Positions 12,588 to 24,219 of a stretch of 64,000 nucleotides of DNA are shown piece by piece. The position numbers and the translations under genes are program-made. The notes below the pieces were generated by a model. The model searched no databases. It saw only the letters and a list, made by a program, of their open reading frames with translations, and was not told where the DNA came from. Positions within the stretch are counted from its first letter, which is position 1. Each line of letters begins with the position of its first letter. Source of the DNA: Balamuthia mandrillaris (taxonomy: Eukaryota > Discosea > Longamoebia > Balamuthiidae); assembly GCA_031835245.1 (NCBI GenBank), contig JAVKOQ010000148.1, positions 26,001 through 90,000 of the forward strand, given 5' to 3'.

Positions 12588-14337
12588 ATACAAAGTATGG
12601 CTTGTGAGATGTACCTCGATAGTCGATGAGAGCCATGATCGGGAGGCACAAGTCCAACTTCTCTTTCTCAAGAGCATTGAAGCAAGCCATGAGACCTTTG
12701 AGCTCATGTCCCGCCACTTTAGCCGCCGCATAGTCCGAGCGATAGAGACCTCTCGCATCCAGCGCGAACTTGAAGAGAATGTTATGGACGATGTACTTCT
12801 CTCCTCCAACAATCCCACCCAACTCCGTCGGTCGAATAGTCTTCTTGTCGGGGGGCACGAAGGCCTCCGAAATTATGATGCGACCATAGCTGCAGGATGA
12901 GTAGATAAAGTCTTGGGCCAAGTGGATGAGGGCTCGGTTGACGTCGTACATTTGTTTTAGCGGAGTGTTGAGGTCAAAGGCTCTAAGCTCGCCCACTATG
13001 GACTGGAAACGCTCGTTCCAGTCCCCTAATCCGACTCCTTCTTCTCGGTGTTGTTGTGGTTGGGGAGGCAAGCTCTCCCCCTTTTCCTTTCCTTTGTCCC
13101 TTTGCCTTGGCATTGATGATGAGCATGAAGGACTAGTTTTGCTCGAAGAAGGAGAAGAAATGTCGTTCGCTTTGTTGGAGTTTTTACTTTCTTTTTGGTG
13201 ATCTTGAGCGTGCTTGGCTTGCTGTTTTTGCTTCTCTCTTGTCAGCACTTCTCGTTCAAAGCGCTCCACTCTATTCAGAAAGTAGGCTTTGGCCGTTTGA
13301 GAGTTCCAACCTCGACTTTCTCCTCCTTCACCGTCGCTCTCGCTTTCTAAAAGATTTGGTTCTGGCTCTTCATAGCCAGAGTCTTGAGTAGCTGTCGTCC
13401 ATGGCGTTGCCGAAGATGTAGAGATTGACGTTGCCGAAGGGGTTGCACTTACTACCAACGGCTCTTCGTAGATTTCAGCTGCCAAAACTGGGTCGATCTG
13501 CTTCACTTCTTTCAGGGCTGGTTGGTCCTCTTGTTTCTCGGCTGGAAGTTGAATTGTTGAGCGCCTTTCCTCGTCATCTTCTCTGCTCTTTTCTTTGACG
13601 TCTTCTTCTTCGGAGGCGGAAGACGACGAGGAGGAAGAAAGAGCAGATGACGACGTATTTAATATATAACAGAGTTGGTAGGCTCCCTTTCGTTGTCTAT
13701 CGCGCTTTCGCCTCCATTTTTGTTCTGCCTCCGTGATGAAATAGCCCTGTCCATCCATTCCCAACGCTTGCTTTCCTTCCACCTCATTCACTGTCGCGTT
13801 CTCTTTTGATTCTGCTTCTTCTCCGACCTTTGTTCGCTGCTCTTTCGTAGATGTCGCCGCTTCTCCTTTTCCTTCTGGTTCGTCTTTGCTTATTTCTTCT
13901 CTCGTTACTATGATCTTCAGTTCCTGTGTTTGTTTCATGTCCATAAATGTTTCATCTTCTTCTTCACCTCTTTCTCCTTCATTTTCGTCTTCTCCTTCTT
14001 CTTGTTCTTTGCCTCTCTCCGGTGACGGTGAAGAACTGGACGTGATCAACGGTTGCGTCAAAATGGCCTCCCTTCTGGCTTGCAACATTTGCTCCAACAA
14101 ACTGTTGTTCTTTTTGTGGTTTCCGGCTTGCTCGTTCGCCGGCTTTGCGTTCTTTTGTTGTTGCTGCTGCGGCGTGTTGTTTGCGGAGGAGGAGCTCTTC
14201 TTCCTCAACGCCAAAGGGCCGTTTTCCGATAGTATCCTTCTTGCCGTTTGTCCGACGGCCCAAGCCGCGCCCAAAGCCATGGCTGTCCCGACCCCCAACA
14301 ACAGCAGCGCAGAAAACGCTTCTTGTGGAGTTTGCAT
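9592..14337 (-). CDS. Membrane-anchored CLU-domain protein with TPR-like repeats
   Basis: About 1,380 residues from nine exons: 14337-12615, 12520-12449, 12377-12164, 12083-11787, 11710-11483, 11407-11130, 11064-10972, about 10904-10689 and 10616-9592. A hydrophobic segment at residues ~8-28 predicts an N-terminal anchor. Residues ~35-430 are low-complexity and charged. The CLU (clustered mitochondria) central domain follows, with hallmarks 'GFRLIAMSVLPI', 'HTIVYGSNDYGRTVHA', 'GSDGRFYLLDFSRVFPPE', 'HLFRLLRPEF', 'GINIRYLGMLR' and 'LLLVEMCARIVK'. TPR-like units follow ('YYLRAITANP', 'FYLRSLEIDPTNVACLQEYG'), then a Ser-rich tail. CLU proteins affect mitochondrial distribution and bind mRNA; the anchor here suggests membrane tethering, which is inference. 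The exon 7/8 junction is the least certain: the best-looking acceptor breaks the frame, and the one used here keeps it. Confidence 0.8.
12545..12582. repeat. (CT)n microsatellite in intron 1 of the CLU gene
   Basis: Dinucleotide tract inside the intron 12614-12521, read as GA on the sense strand of the gene. Confidence 0.9.
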
Positions 14338-15016
14338 GGTTCTGTTTTTTCCTTGTTCCTTCTTCTGTACAGAATATATAACTGCCTATATAACTACGGA
14401 ACACAAACAAAAAAAAAAAGAAAGAAATTAAGGAAAGGGAGGAGGCAAAGCTTCGGAGACGGACGGTGATACCTTTTGTTTATTTTTTATTTATTTTTTC
14501 CGTGTTATGCTCTCTGAGGATTTCTTGCATTTTTGTAAAAGGGATAGAAGTTAGATGCAACGTGGCCAAACAAAACAAAAAACTTTTTGACCAGGACGGG
14601 AGGGAGGGTCTAGGCGTTACCTTCTATAGCAGTGCTACGTCTTTTTTTTTTTGCTCTTCTTTTTTTTTTTTGCTTCCGTTCTTTACGTCAGGCAAACATA
14701 CTTTTAAAAATTCGAGTACCCTCCAACAACTATTATAGTGGTTTCGATGATCTCTAGCTTGGGGTAATGCAGAAGGCGCGAGCAGCCATTGGAACAAACA
14801 AACTTGGTACAGCAGCGCCACCGTTGCAAACTGCTTGTCCTTTTCGTCTTCTGAAACTTTTCCGGGAAGGTGGCTTACGTGGCACTTCTATATGTCGACA
14901 TTTATTTATCCACGTCGTCACGATTTATGTAGCTCCAGAAATTATTTCAAGTTTCCTTCGAATTTCTGGCAGATATTAAAGGAAAGACAGAGCAACAGAA
15001 AGAAAGGCGGAAGGGA
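14338..15016. other. Divergent promoter region, CLU gene / DUF1772 gene
   Basis: About 680 bases between two divergently transcribed genes. Poly-T and poly-A runs, and ACGT cores near 14689 and 14877, are visible. No coding sequence or RNA gene was recognised. Confidence 0.5.
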
Positions 15017-15549
15017 ATGGAGCTGAAGCAGGTGTTAGTTCCCACCATCGCACTGACGGGGATGCATGCTGGTGCCCTGTTGTTCGTGTCCACTGTCTCG
15101 GCAAGAGTGTTGATGCATGCCGTGGAACAACGGGACAGCGACCTCATCCAACGCTTCTTCCCTGTATGGTGGCCTGCGGGTCGGGACCTGATGGCCCCGC
15201 TGGGCGCAGCCGCCGCAGCAGCCAACTTTTACTGCTATTACCGCACGCGCCAGCCTCAATTCTCCATCTGCGGGGGCGCCATGCTTGGTATCATCCTCTG
15301 GACCGGGTTGGTGATGGGAGAAAATATTCAGGTAAGCGCTTTTCGCCCTCTCCCTTTCTCTTCTCTCTCTCCCTCCTGCCAAAAACAAGTGGAGGACTCA
15401 TAACACAACACCCTATCCAAAAGGAACTGAGGGAAGGCAGCACGGATGACGTGCTCGAGGTCACCCGCTCGTTTTGCTGGAAACACCACGTGCGAACGGT
15501 TGTCTCTGGCTCTGCATTCCTTACCCTCCTGTACAAAACATTCGCATAA
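15017..15549 (+). CDS. Small multi-pass membrane protein, DUF1772-like
   Basis: Two exons, 15017-15331 and 15424-15549, joined in phase 0 give 146 residues. Four hydrophobic segments are seen: ~7-34, ~54-72, ~84-101 and ~127-145. The spacing, the conserved 'WW.' after helix 1 and the 'W..HH.RT' motif before the last helix resemble DUF1772/anthrone-oxygenase-like proteins. Some fungal members act in polyketide oxidation, but most have no assigned role, so no function is claimed. The gene is divergent from the CLU gene and is followed by a (CT)n tract. Start chosen at the first ATG, which directly precedes the first helix. Confidence 0.7.
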
Positions 15550-15553
15550 ACTG

Positions 15554-15598
<45 letters not shown>

Positions 15599-15882
15599 GT
15601 ACTTGCATTGTCAACGAACTAGAGGGCAATGAAGGGGGTACACTGTTGTTGGTTCGGTGCTTTTGCGGGGAAATGTAAAATCCCCCGAAGGACCAATGAC
15701 ATCGCGAATAAAATCCCCCGGTTGGGAAGGGAAGTTGTGGTGTCGTTAACTCGCCGCCATCTTTTCAACCGGCTTTTCCTTCCGTTTGCTCTTAAAATAA
15801 CGTGTATTCGTTCGTTCGTTCTTGCGACAACCAACAACAACAAACAAGAACTTTTAACAAGCCAGTGAACAGAAACACAGAA
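15550..15882. other. Intergenic gap with (CT)n tract
   Basis: About 330 bases between the DUF1772-like gene and the MDR reductase, both plus strand. A CT run occupies 15558-15594. The remainder holds two AAATCCCCCG-containing strings (about 15678 and 15710) but no gene. Confidence 0.5.
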
Positions 15883-17310
15883 ATGGAAGGAGAGCGACCT
15901 GCCAAAGCCCGCGCTGTGGTGTTGCAGTCCTACCCCGAGGGCCTGCCTGACCCCGACAAGGACTTTAAACTCGTGGAAGAGCCACTCCCCAGTACCCTCA
16001 ACCAGGTTGGTATTTCGCATGCCTTCTTCTTCAAGAGACAAACAAAAACACTCACCCCCCCTTGTCCGCTGCACAAAGGGAGAGCTTTTGGTGCGTACGT
16101 TATATCTCAGCGTGGACCCTTACATGCGCATCCGTCTTCGCCCGAACTCTGGAGACGTTTACTTTCCCGCCTTTCCCCTAGGAAAACCTTTGAACGGCGG
16201 AGGTACGTTTTCTCTTCTTGTTCTTCTTCTCTTGCTCTTAGAAGGGAGATGCTGACGGCAAGGGGGTTGAAGGGGTTGGTCAGGTGGTAGAGTCCAACGA
16301 CCAGGACTGGGCAGTTGGGGACATCATTTCCACCTCTTTGGGTACAGTCATTCGGTCATCCCTTGGTTTACCACAAGGAAGCTAAAGCGAAAACTTACCC
16401 GTTGGCGTTGTGTTTCTTCCACAGAATGGAGGGACTATCAGGTGGTTTCCGGCAAGATTGGCCCATGGACCAGAAAGCTCGACAGGAACAGCCCTTTGCC
16501 CCATTCCACCGCTTTGGGCGTGCTTGGCATGCCGGGCGCCACTGCTTACTTTGGCCTTTTGGTAGCTTGCCTTGTTCTCTTGCTCTCTTCTCTTTTCTTC
16601 TCTAACGTTGCGATATAAAAACAACCAATAAGGACATAACTCACCCTAAACCTGGCGAAACACTTCTCGTGTCAGGCGCAGCAGGAGCGGTGGGTTCTCT
16701 AGTAGGCCAGATCGGCCTCATTAAAGGCTGCAAGGTGGTCGGCATTGCCGGCTCCGACGAGAAGATTGCCTACCTGAAGAAGTTGGGTTTCCACGCGGGC
16801 ATCAACTACAAGACGACGACCGACATGAGGGCCGCCATTCGCGAGGCCTGTCCCGAGGGAGTGGACATCTACTTTGACAACGTGGGAGGAGAGACCAGCG
16901 ATGCTGCCCTGGATAATATGAACCGCTTCGGCCGCATCTCTATCTGTGGAGATATCTCCCATTACAACGAGAAGGAGGCAGTTCCTATGGGTCCTCGAAC
17001 GGACTTCAAGTTGGTGGTGAAGGACTTGAAGAAGGAAGGCTTCTTGGTTTCTCGCTGGCAGGACCGATTCTCCGGTCTGACTCTCTTTCTTTCTGAATGT
17101 TATCGTTCATCAATTTGCTGTGGCTGACTTTTTTTTGTTTGCAACTCGACAGAGGCATACAAGGATTTGGGTCAATGGGTTCAAGAGGGAAAGCTCAAGT
17201 ACGAGGAGACGGTAAGAGAAGGATTGGAGAATGTACCCCTGGCCTTTAGAGAAATGCTCATGGGTCATAATATTGGCAAGATGGTTGTCAAGTGTGCTGA
17301 ATCCTTCTAA
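15883..17310 (+). CDS. NADPH-dependent MDR-type reductase (2-alkenal / prostaglandin reductase family)
   Basis: Zinc-free medium-chain dehydrogenase/reductase that reduces alpha,beta-unsaturated carbonyls with NADPH. Six exons (15883-16005, 16079-16202, 16273-16341, 16425-16561, 16633-17074, 17153-17310) give 350 residues, the family length. Landmarks: 'LYLSVDPYMR' in exon 2, 'GKPLNGGGVGQVVES' across exons 2-3, 'LGMPGATAYFGLL' in exon 4, the Rossmann motif 'GAAGAVGSLVGQIG' and 'VDIYFDNVGGE' in exon 5, and 'NIGKMVVK' near the end. The exon 3 acceptor was chosen at 16272 because the more obvious upstream acceptors break the frame and this one restores the family motif. Likely cytosolic and involved in detoxifying reactive aldehydes or enones; the exact substrate is unknown. 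Confidence 0.88.
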
Positions 17311-17384
17311 ATAATAACTAGGAACTTTAAGGGATAAAAAAAAAGCTCAATAAATAATTAGAATAAGAGAATAAGCTCCTTTCT

Positions 17385-18472
17385 TCACTTTTTGCGAGTG
17401 AAACGATCGAGAGCAGATGGAGGGTTGAGACTGTCGCCGCTGTATTCCTCCTCTTGGTAAGCACTCTTGGCAGCTCCCTCCTTTTCTTTTTTCTTTTTTT
17501 CTTGCTGCTCTTTTAATTTTTGTTTTGCCAGCTCGTCTTTCAGTTTCATCTGCAAACAAAAAAGTATGGTCAGCAAAGAGAGAGAGAGAGAGAAAGAGAG
17601 AGAAAGAGAAGAAAGTACCCTCTTTTCATCAATAACGTTCTTCTGTCTAGACTTGAGACGGCGTCCGATAGCATTCTTGCCCTTCATCTTATTCTTCTTC
17701 TTGTACTCTTTGCCGAGGTTGTTGGCCTCAAAGGCTAATTTCTTTTCCTCTTCGAGGACTTCCTGTGGAGCACGGTCTACTGTAGCAATGCTGTCTGGTT
17801 CCAGAGTGATCATCTCCGGTTGCAACTGAAAAAGAGAAGAGATATTATGTTTGAGAAGAACACAAGAAAAGAGGCACATAACAAGAAATTTACCTTGTCT
17901 AATAGAGCATGCACATAATGCTCTTTCCTTTGCTTGGCAGTCTGGTAGGGATCCACCTCGAAGGTATCAAAGTTGGGTTCACCAGCTCCTGGCACAACAA
18001 TGCTGGACATGCCTTTGGAGTGGCCGATGCCGAGTACGTCCTCGTATGGCACAAAGTGCATGTCCACTATGGATGCTCCGAGTATCAAGTGCTTCATGTA
18101 TGGCCGCTCTTCACATAAAGTTAGAGCATAGCAATTGAGAGTGAAAGTGGAGAGGGAGAGGGAACCTTGTTTGGTGGCCCAGACATCTTTCCAGACGGTC
18201 ACGTGAGGGCCGGAGCCTGCACCCAAAAGGCCTTTCTGACTAATATCTAACGCAGCAGCGGGGGATGTAGTGTAGTAACTTCCCAAGGGCTTGTAGGTGC
18301 GAAGGTCCCACAACTTCATTTTTCCGTCGTTGCCAGAAGTCGCCATGTAGTGACCGTTGTTGTGAATGGCCAAAGCTGTAACCGGACCTCTGTGACAGAG
18401 CATTTTCACAACAGGGGTTGTCATGTTGGGAGTCCACATAGTAACCGTTCCTATGAATTTCGCACACTTGTA

Positions 18473-18514
<42 letters not shown>

Positions 18515-19422
18515 GAGTGAGAGAAAATACCATTGTGGTGGCCGAGACACATGATGGCGTTGTGTGGATTCTGTCGCATAGCCTCGCAGCGGCCAAGACG
18601 TGTTCTAAGCTCAACTACGAGCTCTCCAGTGGAGGTGTCTTGGTACTTGAGATAACCAGTGTCGCCCTAACATAACAGGGATAAGAATGAGAATAAAGAA
18701 CTAAAAAACAAAAGCGTGTGACTTGAGATGAGAACAAACCACTGAGACAAGGAGCCAATGGTAAGGCAGGTAGTCAAGACGTGTTACATTAACGTGACTC
18801 TTCAAGCGGTGTGTCTCCATTCCGGTGTTATCGTAGATATACACGTGCTTTTTCTGAGCGACAGCATACAGCATGTGATCTTGTAAAAACCTGATGACCA
18901 CATTGTAAAAAGATAAAGTAAGACAGAGAATAGTAGCAATCAAACAGAGGAGGGAGGGAGGGAGGGAGGGAGGGAGGAGGGAGGGAGAGGAGGGAGGAGG
19001 GAGGGAGGGAGGGAGGGAGGGAGGGAGGGAGGGAGGGAGGGAGGGAGGAGGGAGGAGGGAGGAGGGAGGGAGGGAGGGAGGGGAGGGAGGGAGGGAGGGA
19101 GGGAGGGAGGGAGGAGGGAGGGAGGAGGAGGGAGGGAGAGGGGAGGGAGGGAGGGAGGGGAGGGAGGGAGGGAGGGAGGGGAGGGAGAGAAAGAATGGAA
19201 AGGAGAGCGAGGACGAACGTGATATCTCGTACTGTCTCCTGCAAAAATAGCTCAGCATGCATTTTATTCTTCAGCCAGTCAATCATACCAACATGGCCCT
19301 TCTGCCCGGCGATAGCGAGGTACCTGCCGTTGCGAGTGTAGGCCAACTTGTAAGGGGCGTGGCTTTCCAGCTTCAAATCAAAGATCTTCAATGTTTCCAG
19401 AAAGAAAGAATGAACGAGAAAG

Positions 19423-19466
<44 letters not shown>

Positions 19467-20085
19467 ATGGAAAGGAGAGAATCCGGTTAGTGACGAAGGA
19501 CGAAAAGAAAAAGAACCCAAAAAATAAAGGGAAACGGTTTTTTTTTACCTTGGCAGCACTCTGCACGTCGATGGCCTCAGCGATCTGACGTTGGGTGTAT
19601 TTGTAGGTCTTGTCTATGCCAGTAGCTTCCAAGGAACCGGCCTCGGAGGGCAGCAAAATCTCCGCACGAGCGGCCTTCATGGCAGCCTCCTTGTAGAGCT
19701 TTTCTTTGCGCTGGAGGCGGCTCTTCAACTTTTTGTCTTTGATATGCTTTATAGTTTGCGAACAACAACACGGGATGAGATGAATTCACCAACGCAGCAC
19801 AAAAAAAAAGCTGTTCAAACTTGTTACCTTCAGGTTCGGAGCAGAGCCACGCTCGTATTTTTGCGCTTTGGTGCTCACGCCATCCTTGTTTTTGTTGTTC
19901 TTGCGCTTACGCTTCGTGCCTCTCCGGTGCGCGGCGACCGCCCCTTCGTCCAAAATGGGGGAGAAGACCCGCTCCTCCGTATTATTTTCTTGCTTCGCCT
20001 CCATCTTCTTTTCTTCTTTCTTTCCTTTTTTTTCGTTCGGGAGCTTTTCATGTCGTCCCAGAAAAATGGTGATCTTGGTCGACAT
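17385..20085 (-). CDS. UTP7: UTP7/WDR46 (BING4), small-subunit processome WD40 protein
   Basis: Nucleolar component of the U3 processome needed for 18S rRNA maturation. Nine exons (20085-19828, 19746-19549, 19385-19219, 18890-18740, 18666-18531, 18450-18166, 18108-17894, 17825-17619, 17549-17385) give 593 residues in frame. The WD40 core shows 'YTRNGRYLAIAGQKGHVGMID', 'YAVAQKKHVYIYD', 'MRQNPHNAIMCLGHHNGTV' and 'GHYMATSGNDGKMKLWDLR'. The BING4 C-terminal domain contains 'MKHLILGASIVDMHFVPYEDV' split over normal sequence and 'PGAGEPNFDTFEVDPYQT', which is diagnostic. The tail is lysine-rich, as in orthologues. A second ATG at 20004 could be the true start. Intron 3 is inflated by a GGGA repeat. 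The 3' end lies 74 bases from the MDR gene, tail to tail. Confidence 0.92.
18477..18511. repeat. (GA)n microsatellite in a UTP7 intron
   Basis: Inside the intron 18530-18451; CT on the sense strand. Confidence 0.9.
18947..19188. repeat. (GGGA)n low-complexity repeat in UTP7 intron 3
   Basis: About 240 bases of GGGA/GGA units with irregular interruptions (TCCC on the sense strand). It accounts for most of the intron 19218-18891, which is the longest in the gene. Purine-only strands of this kind can form triplexes or G-rich structures; that is inference. Confidence 0.95.
19426..19463. repeat. (GA)n microsatellite in a UTP7 intron
   Basis: Inside the intron 19548-19386; CT on the sense strand. 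Confidence 0.9.
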
Positions 20086-20324
20086 GAAATGCCCTCTGTG
20101 TTGTTCGTTGGCCCTCGGCCGTCTCTGCTCCCTCCTGCTCTTCCTTTCCGATAGTTGCGATGGATGGACGTTCGTTGGCCTTACCCCTTCCTTCCCTTAC
20201 CAAACGTGTTTGTGAGGGAACCCTGTCGAACCCATCGGTCTCTCGCTCTGGGTCCAGACGTATGGTAAACTTGGTTGGTTTTTTTTTTTTTGAAAAAGCA
20301 GGAGCAAGGGCCAAGAAAGTGCTG

Positions 20325-20889
20325 TTAAGCTTGTGCTGCCTCCTTGGCCATTTGTTGTTGCTTTTGAAGAAGAAGCTGCTGCTCCGCTTTCTTCTTGGCC
20401 TGAGCCTCCACGAATTGGCGGTACTGCTCACGAATGGGGGTCTTGGGGACGGTTCCCTTTTGGGTGTAGGCGGGCTCTCCCTTTTGGATGAGGTGGGCCC
20501 TGCGCATGAGCTCCCTCAGCCGAATGCCCAGCGTGGACTTTTCCTCCTTGCAACGGAGGAGGTAGTTGTCCAGTCCGGCGTACTTGTCGATGGTTTTAAG
20601 GGTTCTGTTCCGGATCTTGAGGCGGAGGGTCCGCCCCAGGAGCTCGCTGTAGACGTGATGCTTGTGAATATTTGGTTCCCACCGGCGTCGATTTCTGAAC
20701 ATAGTGCAGAGCAACAAAGAAAATAACTGTAAGCGATTAGAAGTGAGAGAGAGAGAGAGAGAAGGCGTACACTTTGTGCGAGAAGGTGATGGTGTTGCCG
20801 TAAGCGGTACGAGAGCCGCCCACGAGCGCTCTCTCCATGCGGCCTTGCATGCGAAGGGGCATCACGGAACGAACGTTTTCTATCAACAT
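20325..20889 (-). CDS. MRPL28: Mitochondrial ribosomal protein bL28m
   Basis: Structural protein of the mitochondrial large ribosomal subunit. Two exons, 20889-20771 and 20694-20325, give 162 residues; the donor after 'SHKV' keeps frame. The L28 core is visible: 'GNTITFSHKVNRRRWEPNI', then 'VYSELLGRTLRLKI' and 'RTLKTIDKYAGLDNYLL', the last being typical of mitochondrial L28. The C-terminal ~60 residues form a basic, Gln/Ala-rich extension. There is no strong cleavable presequence, but the first 25 residues are basic and amphipathic. A (GA)n run sits in the intron. The assignment rests on the L28 signature; a bacterial contaminant is excluded by the intron. Confidence 0.85.
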
Positions 20890-21240
20890 GGTGAAGATCT
20901 TGTTGTTTGTTTTTTAATCCTTGTAACCTTTGCGCACAGCTAAACTCCCGGCAACTACCGTTTTTCTATCAACCCAGCACACCAGCTACGCGCACCACTA
21001 CTTTCTTCTTTCTTTTTTTTGGTTTTTCTCGCGACGTCACGGTGATAAACTGCGCCACAAAAAAGAAAGTAGCGAAAACGAAGAAGATTACCTATCTGCC
21101 ACAGTTTTTGATGAACAAGAGGGAAATGTGTTTTTTTTTTTAAATTTCTTGCTTGCTTTTTAAACAAAAAAACAAAACTTGTGGTAAAATTTGAAAACAA
21201 TTGTTTTTTTTTCGGTTCTTGCTTTGGAACATCGATCGAT
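20890..21240. other. Intergenic gap upstream of bL28m
   Basis: About 350 bases between the bL28m start and the stop of the next minus-strand gene. Poly-T runs and a CGACGTCACGG string (ACGTCA core) near 21031 are seen. No gene was recognised. Confidence 0.5.
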
Positions 21241-22218
21241 TTACAGACAAGAAAGGAACCTCCCGCCGATGAAAGCCAAAGAGCCAACCTTGAAGATTTC
21301 CAAAAGCACGTAGACAGCGTGAATGGCAGAGGGAGGCACTTTCTCACCCATTATAAGGGTGATGGCTCTCTTGTCCAGGGTGGGCTGCAACTTGAAGACC
21401 TGCAAGGTGACAATGAGGAACGGTAGCAGCACAGGTAACCAGTCCTTGGTCTCCCAGCTTCCATGACGGTCGTAGAAGTAGTCGAAGGAGCCCCTGGGAC
21501 CCAATGTGGTGGCGCCCCTGTCTCCACCGACGGCCGCACCACCCACAGAGGCGTTGGAGAAGAAGCCCACCGCAAAGCCAACGTCAAAGCCTACTCCCTC
21601 TCCCTGGGTGCCGGCATGGATGAAGAAAAACAACAGCAGGAGGAAGGCCATGATGGTCTCTATGGCATTGAAGCCATGGAACACCGTCCTGCCCACGTCC
21701 AGCCCCACCTTGCGGGTCAAGGTCTGCGCCTGGAACTTTCGCCAGGCCTCGAAGAAGCTGATGGCCAGCACCATGCCTAGCCACACCAGCGCTATGGAGG
21801 CCATCATGCCGTGAGCCTTCAGCGGGCTGAGCCCCTCCTTGGGCATGGGCCAGAGCACAGGGGCATAGGGCATGGAGTGGAGGGCCAGGATGAAGCCCCC
21901 CAAGGCCCCAAGGTACAGCCCACGATTGGTTCGATGGACGGGCGGTCCTGTGGCTTTGGGTTTGAGCAAGGCGGTGGGAGGTCCCTCTGCACGTGCTACG
22001 TCCTCGTCATAACCGTAGCCGGAAGAGGAGGAGGAGGAAGGCGTGACCACGGTTCGTCGGGGGGAAGGCGGCGACTCTGGTTCGAGGGGTTCGCCAAGAA
22101 AGTCCCTTGCGCGGGAGGAGGGAGCAGCCGGTTCGTAGGGAGGAGAAGAGGAGGTGGCAGCGGTGGTGGTAGTGGTCTCCACCGTCCGCCTGACATAGAC
22201 AGGGACGCTTTCTGCCAT
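21241..22218 (-). CDS. Multi-pass membrane protein of unknown function
   Basis: Single exon, 325 residues. The first ~95 residues are Pro/Ser/Thr-rich and probably disordered. Hydrophobic segments follow at ~102-120, ~136-155, ~182-202 and ~251-270, with a possible fifth at ~290-310. A conserved-looking loop, 'SFFEAWRKFQAQTLTRKVGLD' broken here as SFFEAWRKF plus 'LTRKVGLDVGRTVF', resembles a widespread but uncharacterised family of small membrane proteins in bacteria and animals. Location and function are unknown. Its start lies 423 bases from the BCS1 start, so the two may share a promoter. GC content is visibly higher than in neighbouring introns. Confidence 0.7.
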   Translation of the reverse strand: MAESVPVYVRRTVETTTTTAATSSSPPYEPAAPSSRARDFLGEPLEPESPPSPRRTVVTPSSSSSSGYGYDEDVARAEGPPTALLKPKATGPPVHRTNRGLYLGALGGFILALHSMPYAPVLWPMPKEGLSPLKAHGMMASIALVWLGMVLAISFFEAWRKFQAQTLTRKVGLDVGRTVFHGFNAIETIMAFLLLLFFFIHAGTQGEGVGFDVGFAVGFFSNASVGGAAVGGDRGATTLGPRGSFDYFYDRHGSWETKDWLPVLLPFLIVTLQVFKLQPTLDKRAITLIMGEKVPPSAIHAVYVLLEIFKVGSLAFIGGRFLSCL

Positions 22219-22641
22219 TTCTACTCAGTTACAAAATAGGTTTGAGGAGAAAAAAAAAATAACACAAAGAAATAAAAGCTGTAGTGGTGGTGTAACGCCA
22301 CACCAAAAAACCGTTGAACTCTGGCTTCAAACGTTCGAAAAGTTGCAAACAACAACCACACAACGCCACCACGTAGTGCCAGAGAGGGCCAGCAGAAAGA
22401 GAAAGAAGTGACAAGAGGAAGCAACTCCACAGAGACTACAAGGAAATACGGAAGGAAACAAAAAAACCCCAGGAATCGCACAGGATTGGTTGATGCTGGG
22501 TTTGACTTTCCAGGAACCAGGTCGCCAAACTGTGATCTGGTTTTTTGATTTTTGATTGGGGGATTAACTGTTGAATTGAAATGGCATAAATGCCACCTTG
22601 GTGGTTTGTTGTCGACATATAGGAAAAAATAAAAAGAAAGG
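22219..22641. promoter_or_regulatory. Divergent promoter gap, membrane protein / BCS1
   Basis: 423 bases between two divergent start codons. It contains TTTTTTGATTTTTGATTG at 22541-22558, about 85-100 bases before the BCS1 ATG, the same motif found before the MCAT gene. No coding sequence was recognised. Confidence 0.5.
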
Positions 22642-24158
22642 ATGGAGAAGAGCTCGCTGCCGCCCTTCCTGGCGGGTCTATCCGACAATCCCTACTTTGG
22701 TGCCGGCTTTGGGTTGGTCGCCATTGGGTCTGGCCTGGCCTTGTTGAAGACCGGATGGCGGCAGGGCCTGGTCGTGGCCAAGCGGCAGTGCCTCGTGACC
22801 ATGGAAATCCCCAGCCGGGACAAGAGTTACGGCTGGGTGCTGCAGTGGATCGCGCAGCACTCCAAGAGCACGCAACACCTCAGCGTGGAGACCACCTTCA
22901 AGTCCACCACCGAGCAAGAAGGCGGCAAAAAGGAGGTATCCTTTGATCTTGTCCCGAGTCCCGGTTCGTTTCGCGTTTCTCGCCCCTCCCCCGTTCTTCT
23001 CTCAGCTCCCTTTCTCCTTCTTTCTTCTTCCTTTTGCTTCTGCTTATGTCGTGTCGTTCATCTCCACTTTGACAAAACAAAAGGCAAGCACTGGATCCAC
23101 TACAAGGACCGCATCATCCAGGTAGATCGCCAACGGGAGAAGAACATGGTGGATCTCAACAGCGGCACCCCCTGGGAGACCGTCACGCTGACCACCCTCG
23201 GCCGCTCCAAGCAGATCTACCTGGACATCCTGCAGGAGGCCAAGGATCTGGCCCTCAAGAAACAAGAAGGCAAGACGGTGATCTACACGGCGTGGGGACC
23301 GGAGTGGCGGCCTTTCGGACCTCCGCGCCGAAGACGGCCTCTCGACTCGGTAATACTGGAGGGAGACACAGCGAGCAAGTTGGTCAGGGATGTGAAGGAG
23401 TTCTTGGACAATCCCAAGTGGTACTTGGAGAGAGGCATCCCTTACCGTCGTGGCTATCTGCTCTATGGCTCTCCTGGCTCTGGGTTTGTTGCGCATTGCT
23501 CCTCCTCCTTTTGCTTCCTTTGGCTCTAACAAAGGCAAACAAAAACAGCAAGAGCAGTTTCATCTACGCACTGGCTGGGCATTTGGAATATGACATCTGC
23601 GTGTTGAACCTCAGCGAGAAAGGTCTGACGGACGACCGATTGGCTCACCTCCTCAGCGTCGTCCCTCAACGCAGCATCACCCTCCTCGAAGACGTCGACG
23701 CCGCTTTCCTTCGTCGCGACCAGCTTCCTTCCTCCTCCTCCTCCGCTCATCACTATCCCACCACAGTAACTTTCAGCGGCCTTTTGAACACATTGGATGG
23801 CGTTTCGGCCACCGAAGAGCGCATTCTCTTCATGACCACCAATCATATCGAGCAGCTGGATCCGGCGTTGATACGTCCCGGCCGTGTGGATGTGAAGCAA
23901 GAGTTGGGTCACGCCACTCCTGCGCAGATGAAGAAGATGTTTGCCCGGTTCTATCGGATAGGTGTTGCAGGAGAAGGAGAAGGCAAAGGAGAAGAAGGAA
24001 GAAGGATGGCGGAAGAGTTTGAGGCCAAGTTGAGAGATGAGATGGAAAGAACGCGGCGGGAGATAAGCATGGCGCAGCTGCAAGGTTATCTGATGTTTCA
24101 CAAGAACGATCCACAGGCCGCTCTTCGTCATGTTTCTGATTTGTTCACAAGTACTTGA
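22642..24158 (+). CDS. BCS1: BCS1-type mitochondrial AAA ATPase
   Basis: BCS1 translocates the folded Rieske iron-sulfur protein across the inner mitochondrial membrane during complex III assembly. Three exons, 22642-22963, 23084-23483 and 23549-24158, give 443 residues. A transmembrane segment (~20-37) is followed by the BCS1 N-terminal domain ('LVPSPGKHWI', 'VDRQREK', 'ETVTLTTLGRSK'). The AAA module follows: 'YRRGYLLYGSPGSGKSSFI' with the Walker A around residues 236-243, created by splicing; Walker B 'SITLLEDVDAAF'; sensor 'FMTTNHIEQLDPALIRPGR'. All key elements are present. A short Glu/Gly-rich insertion near residue 375 is a local feature. The 3' end is only 61 bases from the convergent GAR gene. 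Confidence 0.93.
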
Positions 24159-24219
24159 TAGAATAATAATAAAAAAAAAGAGAGAAGATGTGTTTGTTGT
24201 TTTTGTATTTCTCAGATAT